Assembly (NCBI GenBank): GCA_963922205.1
Contig: CAWUHX010000169.1
Coordinates: forward strand, 434,001-498,000
Reading direction: 5' to 3'
Length of the DNA: 64,000 nt
Origin: Romanomermis culicivorax
Taxonomy: Eukaryota > Nematoda > Enoplea > Mermithida > Mermithidae
Below the pieces are notes generated by a model, which did not search any database, was not told where the DNA came from, and worked only from the letters and a program-made list of their open reading frames with translations. This document shows, in pieces, positions 1-10,691 of the stretch; within the stretch, counting starts at the first letter, position 1; each line of letters begins with the position of its first letter. A program made the translations under genes and the position numbers.

Positions 1-11
1 AAAGTATTGAT

Positions 12-1538
12 TTGTTAACATCTGATAAGAAAGCAATTCCAATAGTTGGGATGCATAATCCGATGATAGCAGAATCAGTACAAGAAAATTCTATTGAAGA
101 AGATCAATGTTCGACAATTGAGCAGCTGGAAGATCTAGTTCCAGTAGTGGCTTGTAATAGAATTTACATTCCACATGGAACAGATCAACTAGTGAAAGCT
201 AAATTGTGGAATAAATCCTCGGCAAATAGAATAAATGGAATCATCGTAGAAGGAGATGATTCAGAAACGAGATTCAGAATAGATGATACTATAGTTGATG
301 GTTCAAAGGAGGACTTTGTATTGATGATCTCCAATAATACGGGTTCCGGTTGCCTGATAGAACCTAATCAAGTTCTTGGCTACTGTAACTCCGTATTTCG
401 GGGAGAATCAAGTGTATCAATTTTACAGGCAGGAAATAGTGGAGAAAGTAGCCTAGAGGGCATTTTCGATGCCAAGGAATCAAAATTCGATGGAGTTGTG
501 TTTCTGGAAGCATTGTACAAAATGACCTCTAAAGCTACAGTGTCAGAGGAACAGAAAGAGATGGCGATACGGCAACTCGTGAAATACCGGGATGTATTTA
601 GCCTACCTCATGATCCTCTGACAACTACTCCCCATCTTACTTGTAAAATTAATACAGGTGATGCTAGCCCTGTGGCAAAACATTACTACAGAGCTGCCAT
701 TGAACGTCGACCATATATCAGACAACATGTGCAGGAAATGCTAGACAAAGGAGTCATAGAGCCATCAAGATCGCCCTGGGCGGCGCCATTATTCCTAGTA
801 GGGAAGAAAGATGGGTCGCTCAGGCCGGTTGTTGATTTCAGAGGCTTGAACGAGGTTACGAAGGATGATCGATATCCAATACCAAGAATGGATGATTATC
901 TGGACTGCCTCGGGAGAGCAAAATTTTATACGACTCTTGACCTTAAGTCTGGTTATTGGCAAGTGCCAATGGAAGAAGGCAGTAAAGAAAAGACTGCTTT
1001 CCTGTGTCAAGAAGGGTTGTTTCAGTTCAAAGTAATGCCCTTTGGACTGAAAAATGCACCAGCCGAGTTCCAGAGGATGATGGAAAGAATCCTTCATCCT
1101 CATGTGTGGAAGATATGTCTAGTTTACATAGACGATATCATAGTGTTCTCGAATACGTTCGAGGAACACATTGAAAATTTGAAATTGGTCCTAGATGCTC
1201 TGAGACGAGCCCAGCTTACACTTAAACCGGAAAAATGCGAATTCCTACCAAAGAAGGTTCATTTTCTTGGTCACATTTTGGATTCTAATGGAATTTCGCC
1301 CGATCCGAAAAAAGTGCAAGCTATTAAGGAGTTTGAATTCCCGGACTCGGTCAAGCGTATGCAAAGGTTTCTCGGAATGCTCCAGTGGTGTAAAAAATTT
1401 ATACCACATCTGGCAAAGCACGCAGAACCTTTGTATAAGCTGACGGCCAAGAAAAGGAATAAATGGCTCGTCACAGAGGATCATTACAAAGCATTTAATG
1501 CTTTGAAAGAGAGCACTGGTATCGGTTCCATTTCTTAG
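12..1538 (+). pseudogene. Ty3/gypsy pol fragment: protease-RT linker and reverse transcriptase
   Basis: Reverse transcriptase part of a Ty3/gypsy (Metaviridae-type) LTR retrotransposon, which copies the element RNA into DNA. The frame is open from the left edge, so the ATG at 12 is unlikely to be the true start; gag and protease would lie outside the window. The first ~200 residues look like the linker between protease and RT. The RT core then follows, with a typical KKDGSLRPVVDFRGLN block, a TTLDLKSGYWQV block with the first catalytic Asp, PFGLKNAPAEFQ, and the YIDD catalytic motif at nt 1125-1136. A thumb/connection segment with FLGMLQWCKKFIP follows. The frame stops at 1538 in the middle of the connection to RNase H, and homology resumes at once in another frame, so a small indel near 1510-1520 has broken pol. 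Family assignment is secure; activity of this copy is unlikely. Confidence 0.93.
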
Positions 1539-1548
1539 GTACCCAGTA

Positions 1549-1893
1549 ATGGATGGCTCAGCCCAATTCATTCTACAAACCGATGCCAGTGGAACAGCAC
1601 TAGGGGCTGTTCTGTATCAAGAGTCTGGAGACGACAAGTGGGTCATAGCATACAATAGCCGTGTGCTAAAGGAGGACGAGAAAAAGTGGTGCGCAACCGA
1701 AAGGGAGTGCCTCGCGATTATCTACGGCCTCAAAATCTATCGGCACTATTTATTGGGGCAGAAAGTATTGATTAAGACAGATCACAGACCACTGTTATCA
1801 ATGAAAGTCAACACTACAACAAATGACAAATTGAAACGGTGGTATGCGATCATAAATCAATACAACCACAAGTTAGAATACCGTGCCAGGTAG
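1549..1893 (+). pseudogene. Ty3/gypsy pol fragment: RNase H domain
   Basis: RNase H segment of the same pol, which degrades the RNA strand of the RNA-DNA hybrid during reverse transcription. Recognisable blocks are QTDASGTALGAVLYQ (first catalytic Asp), the ATERECLAIIYGLK helix (catalytic Glu) and the IKTDHRPLL motif (third Asp). The relevant frame is already open upstream of the ATG at 1549, so this ATG is simply the first Met after a frameshift and not a real start. The segment ends at a stop at 1891-1893, inside the usual run into the PG(R/K)xNxxAD motif that closes RNase H; that motif is present in the next frame. A second small indel near 1870-1890 is therefore inferred. Confidence 0.9.
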
Positions 1894-3661
1894 ACAAAAT
1901 GCTATGGCTGACTTTCTCTCTAGAAAGGATGAGCCAGAGGATGTGGTGAAATCACCACCGAAGTGGGAAAGTATGTTCAAGTCGGATGTTGTTTCCTCCG
2001 ATGTCAAAGGAATAATAAAAGAACAACAAGAACAACAACAAATTTCCTTGATGGCCGAGAGGAACAACATCCCCGAAAAGAATAAATCCCACAAGGATAA
2101 AAAGGAAGAAGAGGATGCTCGAATTAGTCCTGAGGACGAAAGAGAGCATTCTAAAGGAGTAGAAGCGGTAGTAACCCGAAGCAAAGCTCGTGTTTCGGAA
2201 AAGGTGCAGAAAGAAAATCAGGAAACTGATAAATCTGCGATACCTAAGAAACAAGACAATGTGCAGTGGTTACACCCGAGAAAGGAAGAGGAATTTGATA
2301 AACCAGGAACATCAGGAGAAAAAGAGATATCTATTGGCCTGATCCCAGATGACTTGATGAGCAAACTGCAAAAAGCAGACGAAAGCTTAAAGCCAATCTG
2401 GGATAGATTAGGTGCAAATAGCACCACGAAGTATCACACTGGGTTCTACGAAGAAAATGGTGTATTGTATAGGGAAACTGAGGCAGAAAGCGAAGACCAA
2501 TTGGTCGTACCCGCAAACCTCAGGGACTCTGTACTGCATCAGCATCATGGTGCTGTAATAATGACACACCAGGGTTTCAAAAGAACTCTGAGTGTCATGA
2601 AATTGCACTATTGGTGGCCTGGCATGGAAAAAGATGTCAGGGAATGGATAAAATACTGCGTTGTCTGTCAAATGGCAACTGCAGGAAAGCCATCCATTCC
2701 TCCGTTGATACCCATTGTGCCACAAGGTCCATTCGACATTGTATCTGTGGATATAGTAGGAATTTCGCCTTTGGGAGAAAGAATGCCTTATGTTATAGTT
2801 TTTCAGGACTATTTCACAAAATGGGTTGAAGCTGAAATGATCCCAGATCAATCAGCAAATTCAGTTGTGAATGCGTTCTTAGAAACTATAATATTTAGGC
2901 ATGGAACACCAACGAAACTCCTAAGTGACAATGGATCTTGTTTTACTTCGGATTTAATGAAATCAGTTTGTGATTTATTAGAGTGTAAGAAGATCTTCAC
3001 TACTGCTTACCACCCTCAGGGTAATGGTATGGTAGAGAGGTTCAACCAAACTCTAATAAAACAACTGAGAAAAGTAGCTATCGGTGAACCCGATAGCTGG
3101 CCAAGATATCTCAAATCAGTGGTCTTTGCCTACAATGCTACCCCACACGCAGTGACGAAGGCCTCGCCATTTGCGTTGTTACGGGGCCATGAGGCAAAGT
3201 TCGGGATGAATTTGTCAAAAGCCCTTAAAATAGTAATGCCCATGAATTATGAGGCATACAAATTCATCCTAACAGACCATTTAACCAGGCTTTATGGTAT
3301 TATTGCCGAAAATATCCAGAAAGCAGCGGAAGCTAGCAAAAGATATTTCGACAAGAAAATTAAAACCTCGGTTTTTAAAGAAAATGATTGGGTACTTCTT
3401 AAAGTTGATAAGCAAAAGAAACTAGGCTTAACTTGGGAAGGACCCTTCATTATAACTGATGTTTCCAGGTTAGAAGATAATGTCATAACAATTGCACGTT
3501 ATGATAATCTTTTGCTACGGCAAAAGGTTTCAGCAAGTAGGCTGAAAATTTTTCGCTACGAGACTACACGATGGCAGAACTACGTAAAAAATCGATCGAA
3601 TCGTCTTACTGTACCTTCGCAATTAGCGGAGAGTAGTGCGACGCCCGGTGTAGTTTCGTAG
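1883..3661 (+). pseudogene. Ty3/gypsy pol fragment: integrase
   Basis: Integrase part of pol, which inserts the cDNA into the host chromosome. The frame opens with the end of the RNase H region (PGRQNAMADFLSR). A charged, low-complexity linker of ~190 residues rich in K, E and Q follows; it is longer than in most gypsy elements. Next come the HHCC zinc finger (H-x-H near LHQHHGA/MTHQGF, then CVVCQMA) and the D,D,E core: Asp in FDIVSVDIVG, Asp in LLSDNGS, Glu in YHPQGNGMVERFN. The C-terminus carries a GPY/F-like module (WEGPFIITDV); no chromodomain is seen. The ORF itself is intact, but the upstream frameshifts make the polyprotein defective. What follows the stop at 3661 is a 1.2-kb non-coding spacer. 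Confidence 0.93.
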
Positions 3662-4854
3662 CGGCAAAATCTGCCGATTTGCGTGTGTTTATTTTGTATA
3701 TTTAATAAATATTTATTCTAATTGTGTTTTGTAACGGTTAAAATCCGTTTTCATATTTTTTGAAATGTAGGATTGTGTTTTAACGAAGCGGGGGAAAAGC
3801 TTTTAAAGCGAAAGACCCGTTTTCGTACATTTTTTCATTTTACAACTTCTTGGTTAACACTTCAAAATCATTCAAAACTTTCAAAAGTCGTGTCCCGCGT
3901 CTGCTCTTCATTTTCAAATCTTTTTCGAAAAATTGTGAACGGAAGAACCCTCCCGTGAGGTAATTTGCAGCCGCAAGGGAATAGACTGTAAATGTTTTAT
4001 ACATCTGTCTACTTTTCACAGCTGCAAATCCGGTTTTAAAAAATTTTTAAAATTATTTCGGTGCAAAGAATCGGGCCCAGAAAAATTTCGAATGGGTACG
4101 CCGAACGATTGTACTCGGACGTACAACGCGACGGACGACGAAGTCCAATTTGGGGAGCCGCACCCGCGGCAGAATAATCACTATTTTTTGGTCGACGGTA
4201 AGCAACCATTTTATATTTGTAAATAGTTAGGTAAGAAAATGAGCGGAGGTTACGCTCGTCAGGGGTGTTTTGTAAGACTGTTTCTGTGCCCTTTCTCGGA
4301 CGAGCTACCAACTGGGAGTTGAGAATTTAACACAAAAAATTAGGTAGAAGGGGGTGGCAAGGGCCGAACCTAGGTGATCCGAAAAAGACTTCGGTCGAAT
4401 TAGGTGATCCGATTAGGGGAGGTTTTTGTCATTCCCGCTCCCTCTGGTTTCCGCAAAGCGGCGAAGAAGGGGATTAGCAGGAGTTAGTCGCGGAGATCAA
4501 GGTTGTGATCGATTAAGCGCTGATCGAGTAGCAAAGGTGTGTTGGGTTAGAGTGAAAAACACCTAATTTCACATATTTTTGCCTATCAATTTTGGTTTCT
4601 ATAAAGGGACACCCAACGGCCAGAAAGGCTAAAAATCAAGTTCCCGCTCCAAAATTTCAAAAGTTTCAAAGTTAAACAGTGTTCTGCACAAAGGTGCTAG
4701 AGTTTTCCCCAAAGGTTAAAGGAGTAATAGTGGGTAAAATTACCCAAAGAGTTTAAAAAAGGGTCACGAAAATGCACATAAAGAGTTAGTAGAGTATGTC
4801 TGTCTAAAATCTAAATCTCTCCTGAATTTTTTAGACCACAATATCCGTCGGGCA
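3662..4854 (+). other. Non-coding spacer between pol and the exonuclease-like ORF
   Basis: No convincing ORF. AT-rich at the left (AATAAA-containing run near 3703), more mixed after 4040. A sub-segment, 3684-4334, begins TGTGTT and ends AACACA, a perfect 6-bp inverted terminus as expected for an LTR. A TGG-initial stretch at 4355 could be a displaced primer-binding site, but it sits ~20 bp away and I cannot match it to a tRNA. No second copy of this segment is visible, so the LTR reading remains a guess. The 400-500 bp before 4855 would be a leader for the next ORF. Confidence 0.4.
3684..4334 (+). repeat. Candidate LTR (TGTGTT...AACACA), weak
   Basis: Termini form a 6-bp inverted repeat with TG...CA ends, and the segment lies directly after an integrase stop codon, where a 3' LTR belongs. 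Against it: no purine tract just upstream, no adjacent primer-binding site and no partner copy in the window. Recorded so that it can be tested. Confidence 0.2.
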
Positions 4855-6627
4855 ATGCGGATAGCGGAGTTGGAAAGGTGGTTTTTTGCCACTTTTGAGT
4901 TCTGGCCGACCAACCCCATCGAGCCGATAATTGTTCCCATGGGAAGTGTGGAAAGGGTGGTAAAACACCTAGAAAGCAGCACTTTCCGAGGCATGAGCAT
5001 TATCGGCTTCGATGTAGAGAAGGTGAACCGAGAGGACGCTAGAAAGCTATTTAGGTGGGGGTTCGAAAACGAAAAAGGCAACCAGTTTGCCAGATTAGTT
5101 TCGTTCGCCCATCTAAATGGCAAAACGTTCGTAATCGATTTAACGTTGCTGCAAGAGCAAGAGTGGAACATCTTGTTACACTTTTTACGCTCAGCGACGT
5201 TGTTAGTCGGTTACGCCGTTTTAGAAGATATAGTTTCAATTGTCAATGTCCGTGGATGCGGAAAAAGCACCGATGGTCGCGACTTGTCTGACGCGATTAG
5301 GTGTAGTATCAAAGATGGAAATCTAGGAAGATACTATGACCTAAGCGTCACGGCAAAGCAGATCATGGGAAGCGAGATTACCAAATCCAGGAAAGCAGGT
5401 ATCTGCCCTGAGACATTGAAGTTGAAAGGCCTCTTTGCCGAAATGTATTTGGCTGACATCGGTCCTCACCAGACTGATTTCAGTCTTTTACGTAATAGAC
5501 AAAGTGTTGCCAAAGAAAGAGTTCCTGAAGAGATGCTGCAGTACGCTGGTATGGATGCATACTTTTCGTTGGCAATTTTTATGGGAGCATTTCACTATGG
5601 GTATGTGATTGAGCTATGTGGGGGAGTTGCCAACTTTCCTCACGATATAGTCGATCCTTCCCAGATTGAAATACTTTCATATAAATTTTATCAGTTCTAC
5701 TCATATATAGTTACGGACTATAAACTACGTAACTTTGTGGGTACACCTGATATTGTGGTTAGGCAGCCTGAGGCCACCTACCACATGATGCGCCAAGAAA
5801 TGTACGCAAGATGGGCCACACAAGTGCAAGAAATAGGGCCTAATTTTCGTTGCCATCGGGACATATGCAATCCTAGGAAGGGGAAAGAAAATTTGCCGTG
5901 GCGAGGCATCTATCCAAGTGCTTATCGCCAGGGTAAAAAATTAAAGCCCAATTCCTATGATGAGGCAAGTGATCCCGACGACGACGAAATGATTAGGCCT
6001 GAACAGCGCTTGTCGGCCAAGGATAGGTTGCGCCTACAGTTAGTGGAGGAGATGGCGCAGGGAAAGCAGTATCATGAACTCACTCAACCAGCGTCTTTAG
6101 TTTGGTTCATCGACACAGCTAGGAAAGTTGTCAAACTACCCCAAGATCGTCAAAAGCAAGCACTACTAGATGCCCTAAAAAATCATCTGGTTCATGTGCC
6201 TATTGATATTGATCCTGGGGTGGGCTATTTTGACAAAGATCACTGGAAGCCTCAGCTGGCGGAGTATGCTAAGGCATTTGAGGAAAAGCGGTTCTCGGAA
6301 CTGCAAGCCGCTTGTGCCTTAGTCCCGCTGGCCTTTCATGTGATCTGGCCCCATAGCAGAAAGGAACTGGACTTTGTAATGGCCAAAATGTCCAGTTACA
6401 GGTTCATTACATCGTTCAGCCCAGAGCTACAGGGCAAAATAAAAGAAATGGCTTGGCGGTCAGACGAAAGGTTGTCCCAATATCTTATGTTGGCGAAAAC
6501 TCTTCCAAACATAAAGTATGAGGTACCCCGCAAAGGTGCTGGAATATATGTTTGGATGAATCGATTCGGATTTATGCCGATTCGATTAAGATTGTGGAAG
6601 AATGCCCTGGCAGCCCTGACACAATAA
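4855..6627 (+). CDS. DEDDy 3'-5' exonuclease-like protein of a retroelement, upstream frame
   Basis: A 590-residue intronless frame. Residues ~45-240 fit a DEDDy 3'-5' exonuclease fold (RNase D / WRN exonuclease type): IIGFDVE gives Asp53 and Glu55 (Exo I), [10 protein letters not shown] gives Asp125 (Exo II), and [11 protein letters not shown] gives Tyr230 and Asp234 (Exo III, YxxxD). All five active-site residues are present and correctly spaced, so trimming of RNA or DNA 3' ends is plausible. Residues ~290-590 are unrecognised: basic patches, a DPDDDEM acidic stretch near 380 and mostly helical-looking sequence. The start at 4855 is the first ATG in the frame. The frame ends at 6627 while overlapping the next one by ~100 nt in the -1 register. 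Location next to gypsy pol, lack of introns and an RGG-tailed partner suggest a retroelement protein, not a host gene. I know of no standard gypsy element with this domain. Confidence 0.7.
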   Translation: MRIAELERWFFATFEFWPTNPIEPIIVPMGSVERVVKHLESSTFRGMSIIGFDVEKVNREDARKLFRWGFENEKGNQFARLVSFAHLNGKTFVIDLTLLQEQEWNILLHFLRSATLLVGYAVLEDIVSIVNVRGCGKSTDGRDLSDAIRCSIKDGNLGRYYDLSVTAKQIMGSEITKSRKAGICPETLKLKGLFAEMYLADIGPHQTDFSLLRNRQSVAKERVPEEMLQYAGMDAYFSLAIFMGAFHYGYVIELCGGVANFPHDIVDPSQIEILSYKFYQFYSYIVTDYKLRNFVGTPDIVVRQPEATYHMMRQEMYARWATQVQEIGPNFRCHRDICNPRKGKENLPWRGIYPSAYRQGKKLKPNSYDEASDPDDDEMIRPEQRLSAKDRLRLQLVEEMAQGKQYHELTQPASLVWFIDTARKVVKLPQDRQKQALLDALKNHLVHVPIDIDPGVGYFDKDHWKPQLAEYAKAFEEKRFSELQAACALVPLAFHVIWPHSRKELDFVMAKMSSYRFITSFSPELQGKIKEMAWRSDERLSQYLMLAKTLPNIKYEVPRKGAGIYVWMNRFGFMPIRLRLWKNALAALTQ

Positions 6628-8909
6628 CTACGGACAGTAAGAGCTACAGCTCAAATCCGTATTATTATGTTAGGTTCTACCATATCGAGCTAGCACAAAG
6701 AACGCCATCATTAAGATATGGGGTAACCTGGCAAACAAAAATCGACAAGGTTGGAGACGTCTATGGGTCAAAAGTGGAGAATAGGGAGTATAGTATAGCC
6801 TTCCCTACAAAGATCTTTGACCTTAGACCTCTGGCCTCGGATTTACCGGGAATTCTACACACATTTAGTTATAAAACGGGTGAAGGTGTTGTCACCAAAT
6901 TAGCTGGCAAGATTAGTCCCACCAAGACTGATAGTCTGAAAGGCAAGGACAAACAGCAGGCTGATGTAGGTGTTGTTGAATTTCCGATACTTTCAGGTCA
7001 GGAAGTCCAAACGTCAGAAAGCGAAATCTTCAGCGATGCAGTGGGACTGCCGGCTGAAGATGAAACGCCAGACCAAGGACTTGAGGAGGAGGACGTGACT
7101 GAGCTGTCGGAAGAAGAGCTGCAGCAAGAGCAATCGGTTCCGGCAACGGAACTGATGCAAGCTCAAACTGCTCAGACGCAGTCCGACCTCGACAACCAGC
7201 GTCGATTAGAAATTATTCTAAAGATGGAAGAGGAGGCGAAGCAAAGAATTCGGCTCCAACGCGAACAGATGGAGGAAGAATTTGCAAAGAATGCGGCGAT
7301 TTACAATGAAAAACTTCGCCAAATGTCAATTCAATTCGGACTCCAAAAGGACGATACCGCAGCGCCCGAATTGGAAACGAAAGTAGTCGTATTAGAGCCA
7401 CCATCGCCGATGAAGGTAGACGACGATATAGCCTCCGATAAGCTCGTTATTGATGAAACGAAAGCGGAAACGCCGGACTCGGAGATGACGGAGAGCAGGG
7501 AGGTAATAGCGTTTTCTGCTGATGGGGGTGTTCCAGGTTTATACTCAGCCAAAGTCGTTCAAAGTATGAGAGAGAAGGGTTGGAACGATGAGAAAATATT
7601 ATTTATGGCTGAAAGGAAAAAGAAAATGAGAGTGAAGGAGAAGGAAAGGAGGAAGAAGGGTATTAAGGGAGCAAAAGTAGAAGCGAAAGAGGAAGACAGT
7701 AAGACGGCGTCTTTGTCCGTCATATCGACCTCAACTTCTACGATTACCTCCACTACTACCCCCACTTCTCAAATTACTTCTACCTCAACTGGAACACCGT
7801 CATTGGCTACATCTTCAGTGGTCACTGCAACTCAGGATAGTACATCCAAAACTAGTCAAGCTTCAGGCTCAATAGGCCTTGCGATGGGGAAACCGATGCC
7901 GAAAGGCCAGGCAAAACCCAGCAAGGACCAAAAACCAGGAGTGGCAGCTAGTCAAGTGCAAGTGGCTGGTCCCAGTAAAATTAAGCAGGCACAGGCTGCT
8001 CAGGTAACTGAAATGCCGGAAGTGACTGCGGAAAAATTCAAGGACAGTCTCTTGGACTTCTGGGATGTCTATCAACCAAAAGCCAGAGAAGCTGGCCCAA
8101 TATCATTTTTCACGAGTGCAGTGGCCAAATATTTTGCTTTCGAGCAATTTGAGTCAGAAAGGGTTTTCTTCATGGTAAATGATGCCGTTAGGGAAATCTA
8201 CCGGGACTATGAACAACAGTTTAGAGTCCAGGGAGCGTTTCTCTATGATCGGACCAATTTACCTGAAGAACTCTGGGAGAGGGTCATGTATGACTTTCTC
8301 CCCAGGTGGCTCAAGTCGGAGAGAGCACCTGATGCATTTTCCTCGGTCAGGTATTTGGTTATGATGCTATTCCTCATGTTGGAATGCCCCCCGCTATCCC
8401 CGATGCGTATTGGAAACATTTATGCCAGGGCGATGGTGGCGGCGAATAACCGACTGTTGAGGGTGTATAATAACCATGATACCCCCTTGGAATACAAAAC
8501 GGCCTTTCGATCTGTGATGCTTAGTAGCAATCATCAGGTCGGAGTGATGGGAGCCAAAAGAAGCGCCAGTTCAGACTTGCAAAGCTCTGTTAAATTCAGT
8601 AAAGCTCAAGACGGAAAAACTGGTGCTACTTTGAAGGTTCCCGGACCTCAAGGCCAGGGTCAAGGCCAAGGAAGCCAGGAAATAGCTCCGAGTACGCAAG
8701 GAAAGGTGCAAAAGACTGGTAACCGAGGCCGAGGCCAGTTTCAGTTCCACAACCCCAACAGGGGTGGTCGTGGAGCAGTGCGTGGCAGAGGTGCCGCGCC
8801 TCAGGTGCAAGATAGAGGAGGCCAGCAGGGCCAATGGGTATGGAGACCTTACGGAGGTCGTGGAGGAGCCCAGAGAGGGGCGCAAGGAGGTGGCGGGCCG
8901 CAACAGTAA
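6522..8909 (+). CDS. Gag-like protein with coiled coil, Ser/Thr-rich linker and RGG tail, downstream (-1) frame
   Basis: Open from 6522 (after a TGA at 6519-6521) to 8909, about 795 codons. There is no ATG until 7155, so roughly 210 codons must be reached from the upstream frame; the TTG at 6552 is not a credible animal start. This favours a -1 frameshift fusion with the exonuclease-like ORF. Visible parts: an acidic region, a coiled coil ([16 protein letters not shown] onward, about nt 7200-7340), a KERRKK-type basic patch (~7610-7690), a Ser/Thr-rich stretch (~7700-7860) and a conserved-looking globular domain (~8030-8480) rich in F, W and L that could be capsid-like. The C-terminus is full of RGG/GRG repeats (~8720-8905), a typical RNA-binding tail that could replace the CCHC zinc knuckle of ordinary Gag. 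No introns. An A-rich, T-rich tail of sequence follows the stop. Confidence 0.65.
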   Translation, partial: GTPQRCWNICLDESIRIYADSIKIVEECPGSPDTITTDSKSYSSNPYYYVRFYHIELAQRTPSLRYGVTWQTKIDKVGDVYGSKVENREYSIAFPTKIFDLRPLASDLPGILHTFSYKTGEGVVTKLAGKISPTKTDSLKGKDKQQADVGVVEFPILSGQEVQTSESEIFSDAVGLPAEDETPDQGLEEEDVTELSEEELQQEQSVPATELMQAQTAQTQSDLDNQRRLEIILKMEEEAKQRIRLQREQMEEEFAKNAAIYNEKLRQMSIQFGLQKDDTAAPELETKVVVLEPPSPMKVDDDIASDKLVIDETKAETPDSEMTESREVIAFSADGGVPGLYSAKVVQSMREKGWNDEKILFMAERKKKMRVKEKERRKKGIKGAKVEAKEEDSKTASLSVISTSTSTITSTTTPTSQITSTSTGTPSLATSSVVTATQDSTSKTSQASGSIGLAMGKPMPKGQAKPSKDQKPGVAASQVQVAGPSKIKQAQAAQVTEMPEVTAEKFKDSLLDFWDVYQPKAREAGPISFFTSAVAKYFAFEQFESERVFFMVNDAVREIYRDYEQQFRVQGAFLYDRTNLPEELWERVMYDFLPRWLKSERAPDAFSSVRYLVMMLFLMLECPPLSPMRIGNIYARAMVAANNRLLRVYNNHDTPLEYKTAFRSVMLSSNHQVGVMGAKRSASSDLQSSVKFSKAQDGKTGATLKVPGPQGQGQGQGSQEIAPSTQGKVQKTGNRGRGQFQFHNPNRGGRGAVRGRGAAPQVQDRGGQQGQWVWRPYGGRGGAQRGAQGGGGPQQ

Positions 8910-9736
8910 TTTAGCCGCATAATTTTGGCCAAAAAATATTGTTTTTGCATCTATTTTTCACAAAAAACACAAAATACAAAAAAATATAAAATCACAAAAA
9001 TACAAAAAAAATATAAAATACAAAATACAAAAAAAAAATTCTTTCTTATTTGTTGCGTGCTTTAAATTTTTATTCGTTTTTTCGTACCTCGCATCGCCAA
9101 AACGGGCATGTACAAAAATTTATTTTTTCACTTAATCTCATTTAAATCTCGCCATATTTTTCTTTTTTTTTTGCTCAAATCGATACGCCCGGGAGATTTT
9201 GATTTTTTTTTTGTGATATGCGTACTAATGTACATATTTTGTAAATTATTTAGATATTTTAGAAAATGTTTTTTGGCGAGGGCAACGTTGGAAAAAAGGC
9301 GGAGGCTTCACAGCGAAACACACAACCGGAAAGAGATAGACAGACAAATGTTCTGTCCCTGGCGTCCAGTGTAAAGCACGAAACGAAAGGTCACGGGATG
9401 GATGGCAACCGAAGACCCTCGGCCCTGGTACAGGTCAAATTGGATTTCGGCGGTACGCCAACAAAGTCAAGCCGACGCGGAGTCGTTGATCCGTCGGCGT
9501 CCAGACCAAGAGGTAGCGCACCCGGACGGCCTTGTGGACATTCCGGTATGCCTGGTAAAAGACTTGACGTAAGAGGGTGGTCATTCGGAAAGCTTTCCGC
9601 AAGGGGGCATGAATGACCAAAAAGGTTCAGAAAACTGCTTTGACTGTATTAGGGCCTGAAAAGGTTCCAAAATTGTCATTGCGGCGTAATATAAATCTTT
9701 TTAACCTCCCGTTGGTCAGTTTCGAGGCTCGAGGGA
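8910..9736 (+). other. A/T-rich stretch and presumed 3' internal region ahead of LTR
   Basis: 8910-9250 is dominated by short A runs broken by TAC/TAT and then T runs, like an untranslated region. From ~9270 the composition becomes GC-richer. An open frame of ~116 codons (9266-9616) is present but resembles nothing I know. The last ~35 bp before the LTR (about 9702-9736, ending GAGGGA) are closely matched by the sequence just before the second LTR at 10692. Both copies therefore retain internal element sequence, and a purine tract ending GAGGGA is the likely plus-strand primer. Confidence 0.5.
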
Positions 9737-10336
9737 TGTCAGGGATGGACATAGTCTATCTCCAGGTTGTGAAGAAATAGCCAAAGTCGACGCATTTTGC
9801 GCCGACGCGGATTTGCATAGACACCGTGCATAAATATGCCGGTCGTCTATGTTTTTGGTCATTCAGTGATTCATTGTTTGTTTTTTATTAAAAGAAGAAA
9901 TCGGCGGCCCGGTGGGGCAATTTATTATATTATTTTGTTATTTATTTGTGGTGGAGCACTTCCGCCTTCAATACAACGACCCGCGGCCGACAGCCTTTGG
10001 ATTACTCGCAGCGGAGGGAACGCAGGTTAGACCCCGGACTTCTGGAGAGCCACCCAGCGTGCAAGTCTACATTTACAACTCAGTTCTCGGCCTGACTTCT
10101 GATTTTGTCCCTGGTTTGAAGTTACTTGAGCTCAGGGTGTTATCTTATCTTCTGCAGTTCTTCGGGACGAAAGCAGGAGATCTTTGTTGACTTTGAGACT
10201 GACCGAACTGTTGCAAACTGATTCTACCTAAGGTTTCGGCCTGATTAGGTGAATTAGCTAGTGACTGATTAGGTCTATTTTTGGTACCAATTTCTTTATT
10301 ACATTTCTCAATCCTACTCTAAGTCTCATTTCAACA
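9737..10336 (+). repeat. LTR, family 1 (3' LTR with internal sequence retained)
   Basis: A 600-bp segment beginning TGTCAGGGATGG and ending TTTCAACA. A closely similar 590-bp copy is present at 61965-62554 with the same two ends, so the boundaries come from comparison and not only from TG...CA. Long shared blocks include the region with ATTTGCATAGACACCGTGCATA and the segment with CCTAAGGTTTCGGCCTGATT. Flanks GGGA and TGAA do not match, consistent with this being the 3' LTR of an element whose body lies to the left, not a solo LTR. A TATA-like CATAAATATG lies near 9830. Confidence 0.85.
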
Positions 10337-10691
10337 TGAATTCCCACAGCATGCAGACCGAGCAGCCGAACCCCAAATCGACCAAATTGGGTACCGACTT
10401 CACCGTTGTACTCCTTAGGGCAGGAGGTTATTCCATCAAGGCCGAGGTCAAAATGGGCGTGACTTGCCAGCCATTGTGGCGAAGCCCTTGGTATTCATTG
10501 TGTCCAATGACCAGCACAGGAGTCCGATTAGGACAGACTGTGAAACGGGAGTCCGAGTGAGACAAACTGTAATATCGGGAGTCAGCCGGAGTAGTAGATT
10601 TTTTCTTTTGATTAATTCTTTTTAATGCCGGGGTAACCTGGCCGAAAGTTTTTTTTCTACCTCCCGTAGGTCGGTTTCGACGTGCGAGGGA
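10337..10691 (+). other. Sequence between the two tandem LTRs
   Basis: Contains a short open frame (10336-10560) without recognisable similarity. The last ~40 bp (from ~10650) resemble the sequence upstream of LTR family 1, so this is probably the truncated 3' internal end of a second, related element that supplied the LTR at 10692. Confidence 0.45.

Larger units (their letters stand above)
1..3661 (+). mobile_element. Ty3/gypsy LTR retrotransposon, pol region, left part outside window
   Basis: The domain order RT, RNase H, integrase is diagnostic of Ty3/gypsy rather than Copia (integrase before RT). The 5' LTR, gag and protease are not in the window. Its 3' LTR is not certain: candidates are a weakly supported LTR-like segment at 3684-4334 and the well-supported LTR at 9737-10336. 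The second would place the exonuclease/RGG unit inside the same element. Confidence 0.85.

Noticed and set aside
795-1571. Antisense open frames across the gypsy RT
   Set aside because: Shadows of the plus-strand coding region without recognisable motifs.
6552-6554. TTG as start of the RGG-tailed protein
   Set aside because: Not a credible animal start codon; the frame is open upstream to 6522 and the overlap with the previous ORF suggests frameshifting.
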